Shown: piece by piece, positions 1-5,461 of the stretch
Position numbering within the stretch: position 1 is the stretch's first letter
Layout of the letters: every line of letters begins with the position of its first letter
From: Candidatus Saccharimonadota bacterium
GTDB taxonomy: Bacteria > Patescibacteriota > Saccharimonadia > Saccharimonadales > Saccharimonadaceae
Direction: 5' to 3'
DNA: 5,969 bases
NCBI GenBank assembly: GCA_009778015.1
Contig: WRKS01000030.1
Span: 1 to 5,969, forward strand
The notes under the pieces: model-generated
What the model was told of the DNA's origin: nothing
Databases searched by the model: none
What the model saw: the letters and a program-made list of their open reading frames with translations, nothing else
Position numbers and translations under genes: made by a program

Positions 1-12
1 AGATAATTATTT

Positions 13-18
13 AGGCGG
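13..18 (+). promoter_or_regulatory. Possible ribosome binding site of murB
   Basis: AGGCGG lies three bases before the murB ATG and differs from the AGGAGG core at one position. The spacing is shorter than ideal, so this is a weak assignment. Further upstream, GATAAT at 2-7 could be a -10 hexamer, which would give a very short leader of about 8 bases, but the window starts too close to test for a -35 or for the end of the previous gene. Confidence 0.35.
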
Positions 19-21
19 CGA

Positions 22-1035
22 ATGCTAGAAGAAAATGTAAAAATCAGCGAGTTGACCACGATGAAGATTGGCGGGCCAGCGCGGTATGTGGCAGAGATTG
101 AGGAGGCGGGCGAGATTGCGAAATGGTTGGATTTTGCGGCAGAAAAGCAGCTGCCGACTTTTGTGATGGGCGGCGGCGCCAATATCATTGGCCGCGACGA
201 GGGCTTTGATGGTGTGGTGTTGCTATGCCGGATTCGCGGTTTTGAAATTATTAAACAAACCACGCGCGAAATTACCGTCCGCGTGGGCGGTGGCGAGGTT
301 TTGGACGATATCGTCAAAATCTTGTGCGAGCGCGGCTACACCGGCATGGAGGGTCTGACCAGCATCCCCGGCACGATGGGCGCGGCGCCGGTGCAAAATG
401 TCGGCGCTTACGGGCAAGAAATCTGCCAAGTTTTAGAGAAAGTGGAATGCTACGACATGGAGGCGCGGGGCATGCGGACCTTCACGAACGAAGAGTGTGG
501 GTTTGCCTATCGCAAGAGCATCTTTAATCAAGGCCCGGAGGCGGGGCGCTATTTTATCACACACGTGGTGCTAAAACTGAAAAAGGGTCAGATGAAGCCG
601 CCGTTTTATACCAGTTTGCAGCGTTATCTGGAAGAGCATAACATTAAGGATTATTCGCCGGAGAAAATCCGTTTTGCGGTGGCGCAAGTGCGCGAGACCA
701 AGATGCCGGATCTGCGGTTTGAGGCGAGCGCGGGCTCGTTCTTTAAGAACATTTATTTGAGCGATAAAGAGGCGGAGTCGGCGCGGGCCAAAGGCATTGA
801 AGTCTGGCGCGAAAATGGGCAAAATATCGTCAACTCGGGCTGGTTGATTCAGCACGCGGGGCTGTCTGGCCGCACTTTTTATGGGGTGCGAGTGAGCGAT
901 AAGGCGAGTTTGATTTTGATTAACGACAGTGCGCGCGGCTATTCGGACTTGGCGCGGGCGAGGGAGCGGATTGTTTGGGCGGTGGAGAAAAAGTTTGGCT
1001 TCCGCCTAGAACAAGAGCCGGTGGAGATGACATGA
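22..1035 (+). CDS. murB: UDP-N-acetylmuramate dehydrogenase (UDP-N-acetylenolpyruvoylglucosamine reductase), type I
   Basis: Cytoplasmic FAD enzyme that reduces UDP-GlcNAc-enolpyruvate to UDP-MurNAc with NADPH, the second committed step of peptidoglycan precursor synthesis. The 337-residue length matches type I MurB (E. coli about 342). Visible signatures are an N-terminal TMKIGGPA segment (13-20), the FAD-binding GGGANIIG (50-57) followed by DEGFDG, and the long IPGTMGAAPVQNVGAYG signature (115-131). The FAYRKSIF motif (161-168) contains the conserved Tyr163-Arg164. AGSFFKN (237-243) carries the Ser239 expected to donate the proton, and the LEQE end (329-332) supplies the C-terminal catalytic Glu. 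The Tyr-loop and third-domain layout between 190 and 230 fits type I rather than the shorter type IIb enzymes. The start is the first ATG, at the beginning of the homologous region. The gene overlaps folD by four bases (ATGA), suggesting co-transcription and translational coupling. All expected catalytic residues are present. Confidence 0.95.
   Translation: MLEENVKISELTTMKIGGPARYVAEIEEAGEIAKWLDFAAEKQLPTFVMGGGANIIGRDEGFDGVVLLCRIRGFEIIKQTTREITVRVGGGEVLDDIVKILCERGYTGMEGLTSIPGTMGAAPVQNVGAYGQEICQVLEKVECYDMEARGMRTFTNEECGFAYRKSIFNQGPEAGRYFITHVVLKLKKGQMKPPFYTSLQRYLEEHNIKDYSPEKIRFAVAQVRETKMPDLRFEASAGSFFKNIYLSDKEAESARAKGIEVWRENGQNIVNSGWLIQHAGLSGRTFYGVRVSDKASLILINDSARGYSDLARARERIVWAVEKKFGFRLEQEPVEMT
1023..1026 (+). 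promoter_or_regulatory. Shine-Dalgarno of folD inside the murB end
   Basis: GGAG ends five bases before the ATG at 1032, which itself overlaps the murB stop (ATGA). The good spacing supports 1032 as the translation start. It argues against the in-frame ATG at 975 inside murB and against a later TTG at 1107 that would remove the unusual N-terminal extension. Confidence 0.65.
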
Positions 1036-2018
1036 CAGAGGGAAAGAGCAGCGAGGCTAGGCGTTTAGGCTCGGCTTTGCCGACCGAGCGCCGAGAAAAC
1101 CGTAGGTTGTCTCGGTCCCCTGTCTGGCTTGACGGAGCGGAGCTTGCGAGTTATATGCAAGAGGAGCAAGCGACCGAAGTGCGGCGGCTAAAAGGCGCGT
1201 GGGCAGAAAAGGCGGCGATTTCGCGAGGCGGTGAGACAGGCAAGGGCGAGTCGGTGGCCAAAGATTGGGCGCCAAAACTCTTGATTTTGCAAGATCACCC
1301 GAACCAAATTAGCGAGATTTATGTAAACAAAAAAATGCAATATGCCGCGGAGATTGGGGCGGTGGCAGAATACAAAATCGTCAAGCCAGAAGATTTGGCG
1401 GCGGTGGTTGCGGCGGCGAATCAAGACAAAAGCATCCATGGCATAATTGTGCAGTTGCCGATTTTGGGCGATTATTCGGTTTTAGATACGATTGACCCGG
1501 CAAAAGACGTGGATGGGCTAAACGAGCAGGCGGCTTCGTCGCCGGGCCAGCCGGGCGCGGCGAGCAAACAGATTTTTGCGAGTGCGACGGCAGAGGCGAT
1601 CAACTTTTTGTTGGTTGGCCACGATGTGGAACTGGCGGGTAAAAAGATCGCGATTATTGGCTACGGCCGGTTGGTGGGCAAGCCGCTGGCCAAGATGTGG
1701 GAGCAAATGGGCCATGATATTACGGTTTTTCGGAGCAAGGATAGCGAGCGTTTGCCAACCGAATTGCCGAATTTTGATGTGGTGGTCAGCGGCACGGGCG
1801 TGGCGGGGTTGGTTAAATCCGAGATGCTAAAAGAGGGCGCGGTGGTGGTGGACGCTGGCACGGCGACTGATAAAAACGGCGTTAGCGGCGATTTCGCGCC
1901 GGAAGTTTTGGAGCGAACCGACTTAACCCTAACCAGAAAAACCGGCGGCGTCGGGCCGGTGACGGTGGCGACTTTGTTTGCGCACTTACTGCAAGCGGCG
2001 CGTCGTCAAATGATATAA
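1032..2018 (+). CDS. folD: Divergent FolD: methylenetetrahydrofolate dehydrogenase / methenyltetrahydrofolate cyclohydrolase
   Basis: Cytoplasmic enzyme interconverting 5,10-methylene-, 5,10-methenyl- and 10-formyl-tetrahydrofolate with NADP, feeding purine and formyl-Met synthesis. The 328-residue product is about 40 residues longer than usual. Family signatures are the LDGxxLA opening (33-39), SEIYVNKK (94-101) with the catalytic Tyr97-Lys101 pair spaced as in E. coli Tyr50/Lys54, the VQLP motif with Gln141, KDVDG (158-162), the Rossmann segment IIGYGRLVGKP (208-218) and GGVGPVTVATL (305-315). Oddities are about 32 charged residues before LDG and about 20 extra residues at roughly 54-80. 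The usual PCTP reads SATA (184-187), PVPGGVG reads RKTGGVG, and the GRS of the nucleotide loop reads GYGR. The start is chosen for its Shine-Dalgarno and the ATGA overlap with murB. The stop codon lies within the -10 element of the next gene. The fold and catalytic Lys are clear. Whether both activities and NADP preference are retained is uncertain. Confidence 0.88.
   Translation: MTEGKSSEARRLGSALPTERRENRRLSRSPVWLDGAELASYMQEEQATEVRRLKGAWAEKAAISRGGETGKGESVAKDWAPKLLILQDHPNQISEIYVNKKMQYAAEIGAVAEYKIVKPEDLAAVVAAANQDKSIHGIIVQLPILGDYSVLDTIDPAKDVDGLNEQAASSPGQPGAASKQIFASATAEAINFLLVGHDVELAGKKIAIIGYGRLVGKPLAKMWEQMGHDITVFRSKDSERLPTELPNFDVVVSGTGVAGLVKSEMLKEGAVVVDAGTATDKNGVSGDFAPEVLERTDLTLTRKTGGVGPVTVATLFAHLLQAARRQMI
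1069..1117 (+). repeat. Cluster of overlapping inverted repeats in the folD 5' coding region
   Basis: Three partly exclusive stems occur within 49 bases. TCGGC (1071-1075) pairs with GCCGA (1079-1083) around a TTT loop, and a wider GCTCGG (1069-1074) pairs with CCGAGC (1084-1089). GACCGAG (1082-1088) pairs perfectly with CTCGGTC (1111-1117), enclosing an inner AACC-GTA-GGTT hairpin (1098-1108). The region encodes residues 13-29 of the FolD N-terminal extension, which have no counterpart in ordinary FolD. It could be an in-frame palindromic element, an mRNA structure affecting folD translation, or chance in GC-rich DNA. The pairings are seen directly. Any function is inference. Confidence 0.5.
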
Positions 2019-2019
2019 T
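2011..2019 (+). promoter_or_regulatory. Extended -10 promoter for the CapA/hydrolase gene, predicted leaderless
   Basis: TGATATAAT is a perfect extended -10 (TGn followed by TATAAT at 2014-2019). Counting the last T as -7 places +1 exactly on the A of the ATG at 2026. The folD stop TAA (2016-2018) is embedded in the hexamer. No convincing -35 lies 17 bases upstream, which is usual for extended -10 promoters, and no Shine-Dalgarno fits between it and the ATG. The same 9-mer recurs at 4120. Confidence 0.72.
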
Positions 2020-2025
2020 GTGCTT

Positions 2026-4122
2026 ATGAAACGATCCGAAAAAACAACGCGAGCAACGAGAGGGCTAGAGGACGGGCCAAAAATAGAGAAACTGGCGTCA
2101 AAAAGGCGCTGGAAGATGTCGCGTCAAAAGTGGGTTGCGATTATCTCTGGCGGTGTGGGCACGATTTTGCTAATCGGGGGCTTGATTTGGTTAAACGCGA
2201 ATTGGCGGACCATAGACTCTAGCGGCGATGAGGTGGCGGTAGAAGAGCCGGCGCCGGCTTGGTATGAGACCAAGGTGCCGACAGTGAGTTTTTATGACGC
2301 GCGGCAGGCGATTACGAGCGAGCAGCTGGCAGACGAGGCGTGGCTTTTGGACCATGACGTGGAGATGGTGGCGATAGAGGACTTAGACTTGACGCGCAAG
2401 GTGCTAATGGTGGACGATCAGTTCCCGCTGGATCATTTGCTGGGTCACGAGGAGGTGCTTAGTTTTACGCAAACCGGTGTGACGGCGTTGACGCGGGGCA
2501 TGATTCGGCGCTTAGACGAGGTGGGCGGGGATGCAACCTATTTTAGCGAAAAGATTGGGCCGGTTTTGCGCAAGGCCGATGTGGTGCACACGAGCAATGA
2601 AGTCTCGTTTACCGATAATTGCCGGTTTACCACCGGGACAACAATGGTTTTTTGCAGTCCTTGGGCGATGATGGACGCGATTACCGACAGCGGCATCAAC
2701 TTGGTGGAGTTGACCGGCAATCATAACAACGATTATGGCGCGCAATGGAACGCGGCGTCAATTAACAAGTATCACGAGCTGGGCATTCAGACCTTTGGGG
2801 GGGGTATGGATACGGCGGCCGCCCGGGTGCCACATGAGATTAAAGCAAAAGATAGTCATGTGGTGGTGCTGGGGTATAACGCGGCGGATGGACCGGGCAG
2901 CCCGGCGCTCTCCGGGCCGAATCGGGCCGGCGCCAACGCGTTTGGCCATGCCAAGGCGAAAGAGGATATAGAGGCGGCCAAGGCGGCCGGGGCGTTTGTA
3001 ATTGTGCATATACAGTATTCGGAGTGTTATTCGTATCCGGCGCGCGGGACCGAGATGCCGGCTTGCGATTATCCGATTCAGGGGCAGCAGAGCATGTTTA
3101 GGGCAATGGCGGATTACGGCGCCGACATGGTGGTCGGCAGTAGCGCGCATCAACCGCAAACTTATGAAATCTACAAGGGCGTGCCGATTTATTACGGGTT
3201 GGGTAATTTGTGGTTTGACCAATACACTTGGCCGGGTAATTCGCGCAGCTTGATCTTGACGCATTATTTTTATCAGGGGCGGCTGTTGTCTTCCCGGATT
3301 CAGACCACCTTTTTTGAAGCGCGGATGCAGGTAGAGGTGGTGGAGGTAGCGGCGCAAGAGCAGTTCTTGGAGCGGCTGGGGCGGGCGCGGCCAAAAGACG
3401 CCGACAAACTGGGCCCGCAAACTGCGCAAGAGGTGGTCAACGAGTGGGCGCGCGGCCGAAACGTCGGCGTCTATATATATGACATCGGGCGCGGGCGCGT
3501 GGCGGCGGAGCTGAACAGCACGCGGAAGTTTTTTAGCGCCAGTCTCTACAAAATGGCGGTCGTGACAGAAGGCTACAAATTGGTGCAAAATGGCACGCGT
3601 GACGCCGACGCGGTCTTTTTGCCGAACCACCAAGAGGTGAGGCCGGATATGTCGTTGGGGCCGCCGACCAGCGTGACTTTTGGCGGTTGTTTGGATTTGG
3701 CGATTCGGCGGAGCGATATTCAATGTCCGGAAGCGTTGTGGAACGTGGTGGGGCGAGACAAGGCGACAACCAACATGAGCGCGCTGGACGCCTACAATGA
3801 GCTGCGGCGAATTTGGGATGGAGCGGAGCTGAACGCAGAGAGTCGGGCAAAGTATTTGGACTCTATGCTAAACCAGCCGGATCTATTTAGGCGAGGTTTG
3901 GCCAGCGGGTTCTCGTCCGATGTGAAAGTTTATAACAAGGTGGGTTGGAACCGACAGCAAGAATGGCATGACGCGGCGATTGTGGAGATTAACGCGAACG
4001 GAGCGACTGGCGCGGCGCCTCGGACTTACGCGGTGGTGGTAATGACTAATGGCGCGGTGCCGGGGGCGATGGGTTTTAGCGCGGTGCGAGAACTGGGCGA
4101 GCTTTTGGATAAGGTCTTATGA
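2026..4122 (+). CDS. Membrane-anchored fusion of a CapA-like domain and a class A beta-lactamase-like serine hydrolase
   Basis: A 698-residue surface protein. Residues 1-35 are a basic cytoplasmic tail and W36-N57 a single hydrophobic segment, predicting an N-in anchor with the rest outside. Residues about 146-430 match the CapA/PgsA family (metallophosphatase-like fold, associated with poly-gamma-glutamate or capsule): LTGNHNNDYG (229-238), HIQYSE (328-333), VGSSAHQPQ (370-378) and YYGLGNLWFDQ (389-399). The first family motif, usually GDxMxGRG, reads GVTALTRG (151-158), losing the Asp. Residues about 460-698 resemble the beta-lactamase2 serine hydrolases: SxxK as Ser506-LY-Lys509, SDI (563-565) for SDN, KVG (638-640) for KTG, then HD (648-649). 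Six cysteines form three spaced pairs: 199/210, 334/347 and 555/567. A cell-envelope peptide or peptidoglycan role is likely, but the substrate is unknown. ATG 2026 is preferred over GTG 2020 because the promoter places the transcript start there. The gene has its own promoter, 7 bases after folD. Confidence 0.87.
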   Translation: MKRSEKTTRATRGLEDGPKIEKLASKRRWKMSRQKWVAIISGGVGTILLIGGLIWLNANWRTIDSSGDEVAVEEPAPAWYETKVPTVSFYDARQAITSEQLADEAWLLDHDVEMVAIEDLDLTRKVLMVDDQFPLDHLLGHEEVLSFTQTGVTALTRGMIRRLDEVGGDATYFSEKIGPVLRKADVVHTSNEVSFTDNCRFTTGTTMVFCSPWAMMDAITDSGINLVELTGNHNNDYGAQWNAASINKYHELGIQTFGGGMDTAAARVPHEIKAKDSHVVVLGYNAADGPGSPALSGPNRAGANAFGHAKAKEDIEAAKAAGAFVIVHIQYSECYSYPARGTEMPACDYPIQGQQSMFRAMADYGADMVVGSSAHQPQTYEIYKGVPIYYGLGNLWFDQYTWPGNSRSLILTHYFYQGRLLSSRIQTTFFEARMQVEVVEVAAQEQFLERLGRARPKDADKLGPQTAQEVVNEWARGRNVGVYIYDIGRGRVAAELNSTRKFFSASLYKMAVVTEGYKLVQNGTRDADAVFLPNHQEVRPDMSLGPPTSVTFGGCLDLAIRRSDIQCPEALWNVVGRDKATTNMSALDAYNELRRIWDGAELNAESRAKYLDSMLNQPDLFRRGLASGFSSDVKVYNKVGWNRQQEWHDAAIVEINANGATGAAPRTYAVVVMTNGAVPGAMGFSAVRELGELLDKVL

Positions 4123-4128
4123 TATAAT
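4120..4128 (+). promoter_or_regulatory. Extended -10 promoter for glyS, predicted leaderless
   Basis: TGATATAAT, identical to the element at 2011. TATAAT spans 4123-4128 and is followed by seven bases and then the glyS ATG at 4136, so transcription should begin at or one base before the start codon. The TGA of the preceding gene (4120-4122) forms the TG-n part of the promoter. The intervening bases ATTTATT contain no Shine-Dalgarno. No clear -35 is visible. Confidence 0.72.
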
Positions 4129-4135
4129 ATTTATT

Positions 4136-5461
4136 ATGGAAGACATTGTAAGTTTATGCAAGCGACGTGGTTTTATATTTCCGGGTAGTGAAGTTTATGG
4201 CGGCTTGGCCGGGACATGGGACTATGGTCCGCTCGGATTATTGCTAAAGCGCAATTTAGAAAACGGTTTTTACAAGACTTTTGTGGATGGCCGAGAAGAT
4301 ATGTATGCGGTGGACGCGAGCATTATTATGAACCCGAAGGTTTGGGAGGCCAGCGGCCATGTGGCGACTTTTGCCGACCCGTTGATTGAGGACACGGTTA
4401 ATCACAAGCGGCACCGCTTGGACCACCTGCTAGAGGATGCCGGGATTGACGTAAAAGGCCTAACGCTAGCAAAAATGCAGGCGCTGGTCAAAGAAAAGGG
4501 GCTCAAAAGCCCGGACGGCAACCCGCTGGGCGAGGCGCGGATGTTTAACATGATGTTTAGCACGCACGTCGGGCCGGTAACGGACGATTCTAGTGTCGCG
4601 TATTTAAGGCCGGAGACGGCGCAGGGGATTTTTACCAACTACAAAAATATCGTGGATACGATTTATCCGGATTTGCCGTTTGGTATCGCGCAAGTGGGTA
4701 AGGCGTTTCGCAACGAAATTAGCCCGCGCGACTTTGTGTTTCGGAGCCGCGAGTTTAACCAAATGGAAATTGAGTATTTTTGCGACCCGAAGGATTGGGA
4801 GATATTGTTTGAGGCATGGGTGGCCGATTATCATGCATGGTTAGAGAGCCTGGGCTTGCCGCGTGAAAAGACACATGATTTGGAAGTGCCGGATGAGGAC
4901 CGAGCGCACTATTCTAAGCGGACGATTGATATTGAGTTTGACTATCCGGTGGGGCGCAAGGAGCTGATGGGGATTGCTTACCGCACCGACTTTGACCTAA
5001 TGAATATCCAAAAGGCTTCGGGCCGCAATATGGAATATATTGACAAGCACAGCAAAGCCAAGCTGGTGCCGCACGTGATTGAGCCGAGCATCGGGACCGA
5101 GCGCTTGATTATGGCGGTTTTGTGTAGTGCCTACGCCGAGGAGGGCGAGGGCGAGGATAAGCGCGTGGTGCTGAAACTGCCGGAGGAACTAGCGCCGTAT
5201 AAGTTTTGTGTCTCGCCGCTGCTTAAGAATAAGCCGGAATTGGTAGAGAAGGCGCGCGAGGTGTTTAATTTGCTTAAGCAGAAATACGGTTTTGTAACTT
5301 GGGACGACAACGGCAATATCGGCAAACGCTACCGCCGCCAAGACGAAATCGGCACGCCAAAATGCGTGGTGGTAGACTTTGAGACTCTGGAAGATGGCAC
5401 GGTGACGGTGCGGGATCGGGACACAATGGAGCAGGTGCGGGTAGAGGTTGCTAATCTGTGA
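4136..5461 (+). CDS. glyS: Glycine--tRNA ligase, single-chain alpha2 type
   Basis: Class IIa aminoacyl-tRNA synthetase charging tRNA-Gly with glycine using ATP in the cytoplasm (also called glyQS). The 441-residue length is close to the roughly 460 of bacterial homodimeric GlyRS, and the sequence is unrelated to the alpha2beta2 E. coli enzyme. The N-terminus (LCKRRGFIFPGSEVYGGLAG) and motif 1 region DYGPLG (29-34) are typical. RPETAQGIF (158-166) is the glycine-pocket signature. Motif 2 is FRNEISPR (191-198), followed by FRSREFNQMEIEYF, and motif 3 is GTERLIMAVL (320-329). From about 365 the LAPYKFCVSPL to RYRRQDEIGTPKCVVVDF segment is the HGTP anticodon-binding domain. ATG 4136 is chosen because family homology starts there and a promoter lies just upstream. 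The in-frame ATG at 4049 lies inside the previous gene and would add non-homologous residues. The gene overlaps the next by GTGA, so the two are probably co-translated. All catalytic motifs look intact. Confidence 0.96.
   Translation: MEDIVSLCKRRGFIFPGSEVYGGLAGTWDYGPLGLLLKRNLENGFYKTFVDGREDMYAVDASIIMNPKVWEASGHVATFADPLIEDTVNHKRHRLDHLLEDAGIDVKGLTLAKMQALVKEKGLKSPDGNPLGEARMFNMMFSTHVGPVTDDSSVAYLRPETAQGIFTNYKNIVDTIYPDLPFGIAQVGKAFRNEISPRDFVFRSREFNQMEIEYFCDPKDWEILFEAWVADYHAWLESLGLPREKTHDLEVPDEDRAHYSKRTIDIEFDYPVGRKELMGIAYRTDFDLMNIQKASGRNMEYIDKHSKAKLVPHVIEPSIGTERLIMAVLCSAYAEEGEGEDKRVVLKLPEELAPYKFCVSPLLKNKPELVEKAREVFNLLKQKYGFVTWDDNGNIGKRYRRQDEIGTPKCVVVDFETLEDGTVTVRDRDTMEQVRVEVANL
5443..5447 (+). promoter_or_regulatory. 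Possible Shine-Dalgarno of the RNA methyltransferase gene
   Basis: AGAGG ends ten bases before the GTG at 5458. The spacing is slightly long but usable. It lies within the end of glyS, and translational coupling through the GTGA overlap could compensate. Confidence 0.4.

Noticed and set aside
975..1031. Upstream in-frame ATG extending folD by 19 residues into murB
   Set aside because: The ATG at 1032 has a well-spaced GGAG and the typical ATGA overlap; the extension is only the out-of-frame reading of the murB end.
2020..2025. GTG as alternative start of the CapA/hydrolase gene
   Set aside because: It lies between the -10 and the predicted transcription start, so it would not be present in the mRNA from that promoter.
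2758..3723. Long open frame of 321 codons on the minus strand opposite the CapA/hydrolase gene
   Set aside because: The translation has no recognisable motif, is rich in Arg, His and Pro as expected from the complement of a GC-rich gene, and lies wholly within a well-supported plus-strand gene.
4049..4135. Upstream in-frame ATG extending glyS by 29 residues
   Set aside because: It lies inside the end of the previous gene, the added residues are unlike any GlyRS start, and the promoter sits downstream of it.
4100..4135. Terminator between the CapA fusion and glyS
   Set aside because: No GC-rich inverted repeat followed by a T run is present; the AT-rich stretch is explained by the promoter.
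22..5461. Possible recoding of UGA as glycine, as in some CPR groups
   Set aside because: TGA ends murB, the CapA fusion and glyS at family-appropriate lengths, and no in-frame TGA is needed within any gene.
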